Positions 17,319 through 26,730 are shown, counted from the stretch's first letter. The stretch: DNA of 40,973 nucleotides from Hyphomicrobiales bacterium (GCA_026400555.1 JAPLOW010000201.1:1-40973); one strand, 5' to 3'. Notes: generated by a model not told the origin, from the letters alone. Numbers and translations are program-made.

Positions 17319-18800
17319 TCAGACGCTGGCGCGGCGCAGGGTGGCCCTGAACGGAATGCGCTCGGGCTCCGGCTCCGGGCGCGGCACGGCCGGAGGCGCG
17401 GCGGGCTCTTGCTGCGCGGGCTCGGCGGGCGGACGGCTGGCCTGCTGTGCGGCAGGCTGGAAGACATCCGGCCGCACCGGCCTCGGCGCCGATATGGCGA
17501 GGCCCTGCGCCAGCCTCACGTTCAGGTCGAGCAGATCGGCCACCTGCCTGTCGCTTTCGGCCTGTTCGCCGATGATCTCGATTCCTGCCCGGCGCATGAG
17601 CAGCGCGACGTCAGCCATGTCGACATCAAGGCCGGCATTACCCACGGCCTCACCGGCCAGAACCCTGGTCGACAGCTTGACGAAGCGAACACCGCGCTCG
17701 GACAGCGAGGCCGGGTCAAGGCGCAGGTCGGCGACCTGATCGACCGCGAAGCGGATTCCCTTGGCTGAAATCGCGCCGATGATGCCGAGCCGCGTCGGAT
17801 CGAGCTGACGGAAAATCCGCTGCGGAATGTCGATCACAAGGCGTGCGGAATGGCTCTGGTAGGTTTCGAGAATGCGGGCGATCGAACCGAGCGAGCGGGC
17901 CTCCGCCCAGGTGCTGGGTGACAGGTTGATCGACAGGAACTCGTCCGTACTCTTGGCGTTGAGATGGCCGGCGATGGCCAGCGACTGGGTGAGGACCTGC
18001 GCGTCGAGGCTGGCGGCCTGACCCGCGCGCTCGATCGCGGGGATGAACTCCGCCGGCAGCAGCAGGGAGCCGTCGCCGAGGCGCAGACGTGCCAGAACCT
18101 CGTAGCCAACGGTCCTGCGCTGGGGCAAGGCGGCGATAGGCTGCAGGTGCACCTCGATCCCGCCGGCCTCGAAGGCGTCGAGGATCGGCTGCAACCTGGC
18201 CTGTTCGCGGCGCGCCATGTCTGCGTCGACGACATGGGCCGGCTCGGCCATCAGCACGGGCTGGGAGGCTGGCTGTGTGGCCGGTTTCGCAGCCGCGCCG
18301 GAGGGCGGCTTGCCGGCAGACGACCGCGCCTCCTCCGCATCGGCAATCCGCTTTTCATGCTCCGAGACGGCCGTGGCGACATCGCGCAGGACGCCGCCCA
18401 GAAGGCCGACTTCCGCCGTCAGCTCCGAAAGGGCCAGCCGCGTCGGCGCGATGTCGGCTTCCCTCAAGGGTTCGGAGTTGATCCGCGACTGCAATCCTTC
18501 GAGCTTGATCCGGGTGGCGCCGAGCCGCACGTTCAACTCGCCGACATTGCACGCGAGAGCATCCGCCTCCCGGCGGCGGCCGGCATCGAGCGCCAGCATG
18601 GCTGACAGAACCGACAGGCCGAGCACGATAATGGCGGCAGGCAGGGCGAAGGCCGTGGGCAGGACCACGGCAAGGCCGGCGCCTGCGAGCATGCCGACCA
18701 CGGTGCTGATCAGGGGGGCGCGCAGTGCAGGTTCGATCCGGGGCATCAGGCGACGCTCTTGTGGTGGCGCGAAGGGCGTTGAATCGGGCGCGTCAGCCAT
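17319..18800 (-). CDS. Membrane-anchored EAL-domain protein with degenerate active site
   Basis: A 493-aa protein. Two hydrophobic segments (about residues 29-70) form an N-terminal anchor. A polar, probably helical linker follows (about 75-195), then an EAL domain (about 200-440) and a Pro/Ala-rich tail. EAL domains hydrolyse c-di-GMP. Here several catalytic positions are kept (Glu in YEVLARL, Asn in SINLSP, Lys in FVKLS, Glu in GEQAE, Gln in AQGLA). However, the metal-binding DDFG loop is replaced by DQVA (Asp354-Gln355), and the Glu of LExTE by Asp. It is therefore more likely a c-di-GMP-binding effector or a protein scaffold than an active phosphodiesterase. Confidence 0.88.
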   Translation of the reverse strand: MADAPDSTPFAPPQERRLMPRIEPALRAPLISTVVGMLAGAGLAVVLPTAFALPAAIIVLGLSVLSAMLALDAGRRREADALACNVGELNVRLGATRIKLEGLQSRINSEPLREADIAPTRLALSELTAEVGLLGGVLRDVATAVSEHEKRIADAEEARSSAGKPPSGAAAKPATQPASQPVLMAEPAHVVDADMARREQARLQPILDAFEAGGIEVHLQPIAALPQRRTVGYEVLARLRLGDGSLLLPAEFIPAIERAGQAASLDAQVLTQSLAIAGHLNAKSTDEFLSINLSPSTWAEARSLGSIARILETYQSHSARLVIDIPQRIFRQLDPTRLGIIGAISAKGIRFAVDQVADLRLDPASLSERGVRFVKLSTRVLAGEAVGNAGLDVDMADVALLMRRAGIEIIGEQAESDRQVADLLDLNVRLAQGLAISAPRPVRPDVFQPAAQQASRPPAEPAQQEPAAPPAVPRPEPEPERIPFRATLRRASV

Positions 18801-18952
18801 GCTTCGACCTCAAAAAGACGGTAATCTGCGCAGCCTTAGCGCCGGCGAATCACCGGGCTGTAGCCTACGACAGGTCCCGGATGAGCGACAGCCGTGCGAA
18901 TTCGCCGGCGCAGGAGACTGGCATCGCGGACGGGCCAGCCTGACCCTTTTCC

Positions 18953-20683
18953 TCAGCCTTTGGAGAACTCCGAAAGGCCGCCGCGGACGAGCGCCTCAAG
19001 CAGCATCGCCCGGAGCCCCGCGCAAAGAAGGCGCGATCGAGAAACTCGCCGGCATCGTCTCCCAAGACCGGGGACATCGTCGCCAACCTCTGCATCGCCG
19101 TCATTGCTTCGGTTTTCGAGCCGCGGTCCGAGGCTGTGATGGCCGACACCAGAAGCGCCAGCGCCTTCTGCGCCGAGCGCGCGACGTCGACATCGCCGAC
19201 GGTCCGAGCGGACAGGTACAGGTAGAACTCGTGCCAGACCGGCCTTACCCGACTCACCTCGGCGGCGCGCAGCAAGAGGGGCCTGCCTGCGTGAGGCGCG
19301 CGCCCAGATCAGCGCGTATGTCGGTGTCAAACGGGTTGCGCCGCACCACCTCAAACCTGACCTTCAAGGCCTCGTCGGTATCGCCGCTGACAGTCAGGAC
19401 AGCCATCAGCACCCGCAGGGCCCGTGCGCTTTCAGGTGCGAGCATGACGGCCTGCTGCGCCCCCCCTGCGGGCGTGATCCAGCGCCGAGTCGGTTCTTGG
19501 ATTGTAGCCAATGCGGTATTCATCGGGATTGATCATCGCCAGCAACGCCCAGGCGGGTGATCATTCGGATCCGCCTTCACCGTCGCCTCAAGGCAATCGC
19601 GCACGTCGGCATGACGCGCGGCGGAGGGACTGCTCCAGTAGTCATAGGTCCGGATCACGCATTGCACCGGCTCGCTGCCTGCGCCATTCGCCCTGAGTTC
19701 GGCATGGATCAAGCCATAGGGCTGCGCCAGACGGACAGCATCGGCGCGCGCAACTTCCCTGATCTGGTCGAGGCGTGACAGGACTGACAACGGATCTTCA
19801 CGCTCCGAGGCCCAGACCATCCGTCCAGTCCCCACATGCAGCAACCGGCTCGAAGCGACGATCTTGGTCTGTCCGTCGAGACGCGCGCTGAATTCGAAGC
19901 GGAAGGTCGGCGGCGGCGCGGCAGCCCCCTGTTCCAACCCTGTCTTCAGGACAAAGAACTCGTCGAAGCGCGCCAGCGCATCGAACAGCATCTCATCATA
20001 AAGGCGCACGCCCTGATTGACCGTTTCGTCAGGGCCCGGAACGAAGACGACCTGGATCGCCGGCTGCCGGCTGTGGGCCAAACTGAGCGACGGTGCGGCG
20101 GAGCTGACGGTCTGGGCCTGATTCACGTGCCGCTGCGAGGCCAGGCCGACGCCGGCAACAACGACCACCGCCAGGGCCGTCCCAGCCAGAGCGGCCGCCG
20201 GCGCGCAACCTGCCCGGCATCGGATGCGGCTAAGGCAGGCGCGGGATCGCGCTGCGAGTCCGACGCCGACTCCGCATCTGATCCCGCTTCGATCCCGGCG
20301 GGCTCAGACCGCTGGGACTGGGGAATATAGGAGCCCCGGGGTCCGATGATGCGGACAGGATCGCACACGCCGTCGGCGGCGTAGTAGCCGTCAATGGCGC
20401 GGCGCAGCCGACCCACCTCGACACGGACGATCGGATCGGCGACCGGATCGAAATCATCCGGCCGGCCAAGGGCCTCGACCGCGATGGTGTAGCCCTTGAT
20501 CTCGTGCTGGCAGCCCTGCAGCGTCGTTCGGACGATGTAGGTAAGGAAGGCGACAAGCTGCAGAGCGGTGCGGAAGGCTGCGCTCGCCACAAAGCGCACA
20601 AGGGCATCGGACGCCTCATTCGAGCTGACGTCACCGACGCGTTGCACAAGCCCCTGGGCGCTGTCGTCACCCATGCCGAGCAC
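18953..20683 (-). pseudogene. Broken regulator/TolB-N-like/TPR protein gene with about five 1-bp indels
   Basis: The reconstructed product is about 575 aa. The N-terminus has the widespread pattern FRTALQLVAFLTYIVRTTLQG ... IKGYTIAVEALGRPDDFDP-DPIVRVEVGRLRRAIDGYY ... GSYIPQ. A transmembrane helix follows (AALAGTALAVVVVAGVGLA), then a TolB-N-like domain (FEFSARLDGQTKIVASSRLLHVGTGRMVW) and TPR-like helices, ending GLSEFSKG at a TGA (18953-18955). The frame is lost near 20193-20200 (one base missing), 19555-19557 (missing), 19460-19466 (one extra C in a run of seven), 19278-19281 (missing) and 19016-19019 (missing). Each is a short G/C run. A GTG at 20683 or ATG at 20674 could be the start. Neighbouring genes are intact, so true decay is more likely than uniform sequencing error. 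Confidence 0.82.
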
Positions 20684-20968
20684 TGCCCTGTCCTGCTATC
20701 AGGCCGGAGAGCAGTCTGCCGACGACGGCGGCGGACGGGCCTGTCCCCGGCTGGATGCCGGCCGAGCTGCCCCATGCGGATCACCATGCCGAACTCCCTG
20801 TCAGGACGATATCCGGCACAGGCCTTTCCGCAAGTCGAGCCCTGACGGCGCGTCGGCCGGAAGCTGGCCGCCATGCCACCGCAGCGGTTTACTTGGGCGG
20901 CAAGCTTGGTACGGTGCGTCATGACACGCTGACCTTCCACCGCACGCGCCATCCGTCAGGAGCCTTCC

Positions 20969-22309
20969 ATGTCGCCGTCCAGCCCGCGCCCAGCCGAACA
21001 GCCGAATGATCTTGAGTCCTTCTGGATGCCGTTTACCGCGAACCGTGCCTTCAAGAAGGCGCCACGCATGATCGCCCGAGCGGAGGGCATGCACTACTAC
21101 ACCACCGACGGAAAACCGATCATGGATGGCACCGCCGGCCTTTGGTGCTGCAACGCCGGCCATGCGCGCAAGCCGATCATCCGGGCGATCCAGGCGCAGG
21201 CCGAAGAGCTCGATTTCGCGCCGACCTTCCAGTTCGGCCACCCCAAGGTGTTCGCCGCCGCCGCCCGCGTCGCGGCGCTGGCGCCGGGCGATCTCGACCA
21301 TGTCTTCTTCGCCGGCTCCGGCTCCGAGGCCGTCGACACCGCGCTCAAGATCGCGATTGCCTACTGGAACGTCACCGGCAAGGGCTCGAAGACCCGGCTG
21401 ATCGGCCGCGAGCGCGGCTATCACGGCGTCGGCTTCGGCGGCATCTCGGTCGGCGGCATCGTCAACAACCGCAAGTTCTTCGGCTCGCTGCTGGCCGGCG
21501 CCGACCACATGCCGACGACCTACAACCGCGAGAAGCAGGCCTTCTCGAAGGGCGAACCGGAATGGGGCGGACATCTGGCGGACGAGCTTGAGCGGATCGT
21601 CACCCTGCACGACGCCTCGACCATCGCAGCCGTGATCGTCGAGCCGATGGCCGGGTCCACCGGCGTGCTGCCGCCGCCTGTCGGCTATCTGAAGAAGCTG
21701 CGCGAGATCTGCACGAAGCACGGCATCCTGCTGATTTTCGACGAGGTGATCTCGGGCTTCGGCCGCCTCGGCTATGCCTTCGCCGCCGAACGCTACGGCG
21801 TTATTCCGGACATGATCTGCTTCGCCAAGGGCGTCACCTCCGGCGCTGTGCCGATGGGCGGCGTGCTTGTGCGCAAGGGCATCTATGACGCCTTCATGAA
21901 CGGGCCGGAGCACGCCATCGAACTGTTCCATGGCTACACCTATTCGGGCCATCCGCTCGCTGCCGCCGCCGCGCTGGCCGCCCTCGACATCTACAAGGAG
22001 GAGGGCCTGTTCGAGAACTCCAAGCGGCTGGAGCCGCTCTGGGCCGACGCGATCATGTCGCTGAAGGAGGAGCCGAACGTCGTCGACATCCGCACGCTCG
22101 GACTGGTCGCCGGCATCGACCTCACCCCGCATGCCGACGGCCCGACCAAGCGCGGCTTCGCCGCGATGGACCACGCTTTCCACAATGAGGGCCTGATGCT
22201 GCGCTACACTGGCGATACGCTGGCGCTGACCCCCCCGCTGATCATCACCGAAAGCCAGATTGACGAGTTGGTCGAGAAGGTGAGGCGCACGATCAGGGCG
22301 GTGGCTTGA
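20969..22309 (+). CDS. Class III aminotransferase, beta-alanine/omega-amino acid:pyruvate type
   Basis: A 446-aa PLP-dependent transaminase. The Schiff-base lysine is Lys287 in CFAKGVTSGAVPMGG, Asp258 in IFDEVISGFGR pairs with the pyridine nitrogen, and GSGSEAVDTALKIA is the phosphate-binding loop. The opening LESFWMPFTANRAFKKAPRM and the GLWCCNAGHARKPI segment are typical of beta-alanine:pyruvate transaminases, with which motif spacing agrees; taurine- or other omega-amino-acid activity is possible. A strong AGGAG precedes the ATG by 6 nt. It is transcribed away from the broken regulator across 285 nt (20684-20968), where I see no clear gene or promoter. No partner dehydrogenase is adjacent. 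Confidence 0.93.
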   Translation: MSPSSPRPAEQPNDLESFWMPFTANRAFKKAPRMIARAEGMHYYTTDGKPIMDGTAGLWCCNAGHARKPIIRAIQAQAEELDFAPTFQFGHPKVFAAAARVAALAPGDLDHVFFAGSGSEAVDTALKIAIAYWNVTGKGSKTRLIGRERGYHGVGFGGISVGGIVNNRKFFGSLLAGADHMPTTYNREKQAFSKGEPEWGGHLADELERIVTLHDASTIAAVIVEPMAGSTGVLPPPVGYLKKLREICTKHGILLIFDEVISGFGRLGYAFAAERYGVIPDMICFAKGVTSGAVPMGGVLVRKGIYDAFMNGPEHAIELFHGYTYSGHPLAAAAALAALDIYKEEGLFENSKRLEPLWADAIMSLKEEPNVVDIRTLGLVAGIDLTPHADGPTKRGFAAMDHAFHNEGLMLRYTGDTLALTPPLIITESQIDELVEKVRRTIRAVA

Positions 22310-22323
22310 CCGCCAGCGGGTCA

Positions 22324-22349
22324 CCGGCGCACCATTCCTGACGCGCCGG
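22324..22349. terminator. Possible bidirectional terminator hairpin between convergent genes
   Basis: A 7-bp perfect stem (ccggcgc 22324-22330 with gcgccgg 22343-22349) with a 12-nt loop lies in the short gap between the convergent aminotransferase and quinone oxidoreductase genes. No T-run follows on either side, so intrinsic termination is unproven. Confidence 0.3.
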
Positions 22350-22357
22350 GATTGTTG

Positions 22358-23332
22358 TCATGGGATCAAGACGATTGAGCCGGTGGTCTTGCGGCTTTCG
22401 AGGGCGATGTGGGCCTGGGCCGCGTCCTTGAGCTTGTACTCGACAGGCTTCTGGATCTTGACCACGCCCGACATCACCACCTTGAACACGTCGCGGGAGC
22501 TGGCGAGCAGGTCCGGGCGGGTGGCGATGTGGTGGAATAGCGTCGGCCGGGTCAGCGACATCGACTTGCTGGCGAGCATGCCGGGCGAGATCGGGTCCGG
22601 CGGGCCTGAGGCTGCGCCGTACAGCACCATGTGGCCGCGCAGGGCGAGGCACTCGAACGACTTCAGGAACGTATCCTTGCCCACGCCGTCATACACGACT
22701 GCAACACCCTTGCCGCCGGTGATCTCCTTCACGCGGGCGACGAAATCCTCCTTGGTGTAGATAATCGGGTATTCGCAGCCATTCCTCTTGGCGAGCGCCG
22801 CTTTCTCCTCGGAGGAGGTGGTGCCGATGACGTGGCAGCCGAGATGCCGGGCCCATTGGCAGAGCAAAAGCCCCATGCCGCCTGCCGCCGCGTGCACAAG
22901 GATCCAGTCACCCTTCTTCACCTTAAAGGTCTGCTTGAGCAGATAGCGGGCCGTCATGCCCTGCAGCATGATCGCGGCGCCGATCTTGTCAGGGATCTCC
23001 TTCGGCAGTTTGACCATCTGGGCTGCATTGAAGATCCGCTTCTCGGCATAGGCGCCGGGTCCGCCTCCGGCATAGGCGATGCGGTCGCCGACCTTGAAAC
23101 CGCTGACATCCGGGCCGAGCGCCTCGACCACGCCGGCGCCTTCCAGGCCGATCACGCCGGGGAGCGCGGGGAGCACATAAGCCCCGGTGCGCTGGTAGAC
23201 ATCGATGTAGTTCACGCCGATCGCCGTGTGGCGGATCAACACCTGGCCCGGCCCCGGCTGGCCGACCTCGATATCCTCATAGACCATGGCGTCGGGGCCG
23301 CCGGGTTTGTGAATGCGCACTGCCTTGACCAT
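22358..23332 (-). CDS. Zinc-independent quinone oxidoreductase (MDR family, QOR type)
   Basis: A 324-aa NADPH:quinone reductase of the medium-chain dehydrogenase/reductase family. The N-terminal GroES-like domain has GPGQVLIRHTAIGVNYIDVYQRTGAY and LPGVIGLEGAGVVEALGPDVSGFKVGDRIAY. The Rossmann domain has ILVHAAAGGMGLLLCQWARHLG and the QOR-typical VVYDGVGKDTF. Zinc-ligand cysteines are absent, as in QOR. The frame extends to 23497, but the ATG at 23332, with AAGGTG 7 nt upstream and the standard start MVKAVRIHKPGG, is preferred. It is single and convergent with the aminotransferase. Confidence 0.94.
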   Translation of the reverse strand: MVKAVRIHKPGGPDAMVYEDIEVGQPGPGQVLIRHTAIGVNYIDVYQRTGAYVLPALPGVIGLEGAGVVEALGPDVSGFKVGDRIAYAGGGPGAYAEKRIFNAAQMVKLPKEIPDKIGAAIMLQGMTARYLLKQTFKVKKGDWILVHAAAGGMGLLLCQWARHLGCHVIGTTSSEEKAALAKRNGCEYPIIYTKEDFVARVKEITGGKGVAVVYDGVGKDTFLKSFECLALRGHMVLYGAASGPPDPISPGMLASKSMSLTRPTLFHHIATRPDLLASSRDVFKVVMSGVVKIQKPVEYKLKDAAQAHIALESRKTTGSIVLIP

Positions 23333-23514
23333 CGCTGTCACCTTCTTGTGGCTGTCATGTTCACGCGATAGCGAGGCCTGACGGGCAGGCTGCTCGCTCT
23401 CTGGCGTGGGGGTAGACCATGGCCCTGAACCGGAGTGAATCGCAAGCCCACAGGGCCGGGCCGCGCTTGACGCCACTTGCAGGGATGGCACAACCATCAG
23501 CCATGGAGACCCTC

Positions 23515-23844
23515 ATGCGTCATCTGATTCCTGCTGCCGCCCTCGCCCTCGGCCTTGCCGCCTGCACCAGCAGCGGGCCGCCCCCGGCCCCTTCGCCCCA
23601 GAACGCCCCGACCGGCGTGACGCCAAACACCTTCGTGCTGCCGACCGGTTCGGGCTGCGCGGGGGAGATCGCGCGCTTCCAGGCCGTGATGGACAATGAC
23701 CTTGCGACCGGCCATACGACCGCCGGCGTGCATGGCCGGGTTTCCGCCGAAATCGCCACGGCGCGGGCGACCTGCGCTGCGGGCCATGAAGGCGGCGCCA
23801 TCGGACAGCTCAACGCGACAAAGGCGCGGTTCGGCTATCGCTGA
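23515..23844 (+). CDS. Small lipoprotein of unknown function
   Basis: A 109-aa lipoprotein. MRHLIPAAALALGLAACTSSG is a lipoprotein signal with lipobox LAAC, followed by a Pro-rich linker. The mature part has two further cysteines (GSGCAGEIARF, TARATCAAGHEGG) that could form a disulfide, and ends ATKARFGYR. An in-frame ATG exists at 23419, but GGAG sits 7 nt before the ATG at 23515 and the signal peptide starts there. The conserved-looking core (CxxEIxxFxxVMDNDLATGH) recurs in short alphaproteobacterial lipoproteins that I cannot name. LspA in this window would process it. Confidence 0.85.
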   Translation: MRHLIPAAALALGLAACTSSGPPPAPSPQNAPTGVTPNTFVLPTGSGCAGEIARFQAVMDNDLATGHTTAGVHGRVSAEIATARATCAAGHEGGAIGQLNATKARFGYR

Positions 23845-23870
23845 CGGTGTGCGGCGGGTAGGATCTCGCG

Positions 23871-24992
23871 ATGCGCCTGCGCGTCGGAACCTTCAATGTC
23901 GAGAATCTGGTGACGCGCCAGCGCTTTGGCGGCGCCCAGAGGTTTGGCGACACTGCGGCCGCCCTGTCGCTGTTCAACTTCCCGCAGGCCGACCAGCGCG
24001 ACGCGGTCGAGCAGTCGCTCGCCGTGGCTCTGGAGGATGACAAGCGCCAGATGACCGCGCTCGCCATGGCGGAGGGCGCAGCCGACATCTGGTGCCTGCA
24101 GGAGGTGGACTCGCTCGCCAGCCTGCAGGCCTTCTTCGCCAACTATGTGCACCGTATCTCGGATCACCGGTTCGGACATTTCGCGCTGCTGAACGGCAAC
24201 GACCGGCGCGGGATCGAGGTAGCGTTCGCGGCGCGACGGGATCTGATGATGCCAGCCGGCGTGACAGTGACCAGCCATGCGGACGCAACCTATGGCGATC
24301 TTGAGGTGCATGACCGCGCGCTCGCCGAGGCCGGCATCAAGCGCGCGGACCGGCTGTTCAACCGCGACTGCCTGATGGTGGAGATGGGCTGGTCCGACCG
24401 GGCGCTCACGCTGTTCCTGTGCCATTTCAAGTCGATGAACAATGGCTCGGATGATGGCCGTGCCGCGACCTTGCCGGTGAGGCGCGCGGAAGCGCTGGGT
24501 GTGACCCGCATCATCAAGCGCCATTTCGGTCCGGGCTGGCGCGATGCGAACTGGATCGTCGCCGGCGACCTCAACGGCTTCCGCGAGGCCATCGGCCCCC
24601 GAGGCGCAATGCAGGATGAAGGGCCGAGCGGCATCGAGCCGTTGCTGGACAATTTCGCGACCGACCCGCTTGCGACGCTGCCGCGGCATGAGCGCTGGAC
24701 CCATTTCCGCCGCTGGTGGAGCGAGGCGGAGGGGGTCCTGCGCGAGCAGCACATGCAGCTCGACCATGTCCTGCTGTCGCCCGCGCTGGCCGCGGCCAAT
24801 CCGGCGCCGCGCGTCAATATCATCCGCCGTGGGCAGCCCTACCGGGTCCCGCTCGACCCGCTCAACCCCGACCGCAGCATCGCCACGCTCTCACGCACGG
24901 CGGACCGCTATCCCCGCGTGGGTTGGGACAGGCCGAAAGCCTCCGATCACTGCCCGGTCGTGGTGGAGATCACCGTGCCCAAGCCCCGGTGA
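23871..24992 (+). CDS. Endonuclease/exonuclease/phosphatase (EEP) family protein
   Basis: A 373-aa metal-dependent phosphohydrolase of the EEP fold. Catalytic motifs run in order: GTFNVENL (Asn), CLQEVDSL (metal Glu), CHFKSMNN, VAGDLNGF (Asp, Asn), QLDHVLLS and ASDHCPVV (terminal Asp-His). The substrate could be nucleic acid, phospholipid or another phosphodiester; nothing here decides it. No signal peptide is present, arguing for a cytoplasmic location. AGGA lies 7 nt before the ATG, 26 nt after the lipoprotein gene. phzF follows after 103 nt. Confidence 0.92.
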   Translation: MRLRVGTFNVENLVTRQRFGGAQRFGDTAAALSLFNFPQADQRDAVEQSLAVALEDDKRQMTALAMAEGAADIWCLQEVDSLASLQAFFANYVHRISDHRFGHFALLNGNDRRGIEVAFAARRDLMMPAGVTVTSHADATYGDLEVHDRALAEAGIKRADRLFNRDCLMVEMGWSDRALTLFLCHFKSMNNGSDDGRAATLPVRRAEALGVTRIIKRHFGPGWRDANWIVAGDLNGFREAIGPRGAMQDEGPSGIEPLLDNFATDPLATLPRHERWTHFRRWWSEAEGVLREQHMQLDHVLLSPALAAANPAPRVNIIRRGQPYRVPLDPLNPDRSIATLSRTADRYPRVGWDRPKASDHCPVVVEITVPKPR

Positions 24993-25095
24993 CAGGCGCA
25001 CGTCCGGTACGGTCTCCCGCACGTTTTGTCTGGCCAGCATCGGCGCGATCCGGTAACCCGGTCATGGGGGACAGGTTGATCGGGGAGTTCTGCGC

Positions 25096-25998
25096 ATGAC
25101 CCGCCGCTTTTTCACACTGGATGTCTTCACCGCAAGCGCGCTCGCAGGCAATCCGCTCGCGGTGGTGCTCGACAGCGAGGGGCTCAACGACCACGCGATG
25201 CAGGCCATCGCGCGCGAGTTCAACCTGTCGGAAACGGTCTTTGTCTCTCCGCCGGTGGACGCGAGGTCGCGCGCCTCGCTGAGGATCTTCACACCCGGGC
25301 GAGAGCTGCCCTTCGCAGGTCATCCCACCGTCGGGACCGCCGTGCTGCTGTCGATCCGCGATCATAGCGGCCAGCATGGTCATGTCGCCTTCGATCTTGA
25401 AGAAAAGATCGGGCTGGTTCCGTGCTCGGTGGAGGTCATCAACGACGGTCTTGGGCGCGCCGTCTTCACTCTGCCAAGGCTCCCGGAGATGATCGGCGAC
25501 GCGGCCCATGATCTCGCGCTGGCGCAGGCCATCTCCCTGAAACCGGGCGATATCGGTCTGGGCAGGCACCGCCCCGGCGTGTTTTCGGCAGGGGTCGGCT
25601 TCACGACGATTCCGGTCAGGGGCCGCGATGCCTTGGCGCGCGCGCGGCCGGACATCGCCCACTGGAGCGGGATCAAACCGGCGGACCACGCCAATGCGTT
25701 TGTCTACACCTCCGAGACGTCCGATGCGGGCCATGCCTACAGGGCGCGGATGTTCGCTCCCGGTCTCGGCGTCGGCGAGGACCCGGCCACAGGATCGGCG
25801 GTCGCCGCCTTCGCAGGCGCGATCATGGCCTTCGACGCGCCCGACGATGGCGAGCACAGGCTGACCATCGAGCAGGGCTATGAGATGGGACGCCCAAGCC
25901 AGATCGACCTGCATCTCACGGTCAGCGGTGGCGAACTGGTCAAGGCCGCGATCGGCGGATCGGCGGTCCTGGTCAGCGAAGGGCAGCTGCATCTGTGA
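25096..25998 (+). CDS. PhzF-family isomerase
   Basis: A 300-aa member of the PhzF/diaminopimelate-epimerase fold. The proposed catalytic acid is Glu46 in NLSETVFV. Conserved loops are LPFAGHPTVGTA and GEDPATGSAVAAF. These proteins catalyse proton shifts on small molecules, and most genomic members, like this one, are not in phenazine operons, so no phenazine pathway should be assumed. GGGGAG lies 8 nt before the ATG. The stop overlaps the GTG start of the Nudix gene by 3 nt, indicating translational coupling. Confidence 0.94.
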   Translation: MTRRFFTLDVFTASALAGNPLAVVLDSEGLNDHAMQAIAREFNLSETVFVSPPVDARSRASLRIFTPGRELPFAGHPTVGTAVLLSIRDHSGQHGHVAFDLEEKIGLVPCSVEVINDGLGRAVFTLPRLPEMIGDAAHDLALAQAISLKPGDIGLGRHRPGVFSAGVGFTTIPVRGRDALARARPDIAHWSGIKPADHANAFVYTSETSDAGHAYRARMFAPGLGVGEDPATGSAVAAFAGAIMAFDAPDDGEHRLTIEQGYEMGRPSQIDLHLTVSGGELVKAAIGGSAVLVSEGQLHL

Positions 25999-26720
25999 GC
26001 GGGACAGGTGGGAGCGTCATCCCGATCGCGCATGTCGAGGCGCATCTGGTGTCATATGACTGGCCCTTCATGGTCGAGCGCAAGGCGGACATCGCGGCGC
26101 ACTGGGCCGGGCTGACGGCCCGCAAGCCCGCCATGTTCAATGGCAAGGTGCTGCTGCAATGCCGGGGCACGGTCGAAGGTGGGCGCTTTGTCGCCGACTA
26201 TTTCCAGACCGACTACGCCAGTTTCATCGCCTGGAACCGCTGGGGCTTTCCGGCGACAGATGGCGCCCTGATCCGCAACGGCTTCGCGATGGGTGCGCTG
26301 CGCAGCCGCGACGGTGCCTTCCTGATGGGGGTGATGGGCGCCCACACCGCCAATGCCGGCCGCATCTACTTTGCAGCTGGAACGCCCGACCCGAGCGATG
26401 TGACCGCCGACGGCAAGGTCGACCTTGCCGGCTCGCTGATCAGGGAGCTCGAAGAGGAAACCGGACTTGCGCGCAGCGAGGTGAAAGTGGGCGACGACTG
26501 GCGCATCGTCCAGAGCGACGAACGCGTGGCCTTCATGCGCGATGTTCTGATCGACCTGCCCGCCACCGAAGCGCGCGCCCTGATTCGCGATCGCCTTGCT
26601 AGGCAGACCGAACCCGAGCTGTCCGACATCATGTTCGCCCGCTCCGAAGCCGACATCGACACCGACCGCATGCCCGTGTTCATGCAGACATTCCTCAAGG
26701 ACGCCTTTTCCAAGCGCTGA
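25995..26720 (+). CDS. Nudix-like hydrolase with degenerate first half of the Nudix box
   Basis: A 241-aa protein starting at GTG within the phzF stop (GTGA). The second half of the Nudix box, RELEEETGL, is intact and can bind Mg2+. The first half is not: the expected G-x5-E before it is replaced by GKVDLAGSLI, without the upstream Glu. That variant, together with a long N-terminal region (MFNGKVLLQCRGTVEGGRF), is found in a set of alphaproteobacterial Nudix proteins whose substrate I do not know. The Dcp gene begins 10 nt downstream. Hydrolysis of a nucleoside diphosphate derivative is likely but not shown. Confidence 0.88.
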   Translation: MSGTGGSVIPIAHVEAHLVSYDWPFMVERKADIAAHWAGLTARKPAMFNGKVLLQCRGTVEGGRFVADYFQTDYASFIAWNRWGFPATDGALIRNGFAMGALRSRDGAFLMGVMGAHTANAGRIYFAAGTPDPSDVTADGKVDLAGSLIRELEEETGLARSEVKVGDDWRIVQSDERVAFMRDVLIDLPATEARALIRDRLARQTEPELSDIMFARSEADIDTDRMPVFMQTFLKDAFSKR

Positions 26721-26730
26721 AGGTCCGATC

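Noticed and set aside
19460-19466. C7 tract as a phase-variation switch
   Set aside because: The gene has four other frame lesions, so changing this tract alone could not restore a full-length product.
20684-20968. Small gene in the gap upstream of the aminotransferase
   Set aside because: Open frames here cross into neighbouring genes and lack a ribosome binding site and sensible composition.
20801-22324. 507-codon minus-strand frame opposite the aminotransferase
   Set aside because: The plus-strand aminotransferase has all PLP-site residues; the opposite frame has no recognisable motif.
25096-25998. Phenazine biosynthesis from the presence of PhzF
   Set aside because: No other phenazine gene is present, and PhzF-family proteins are common outside such operons.
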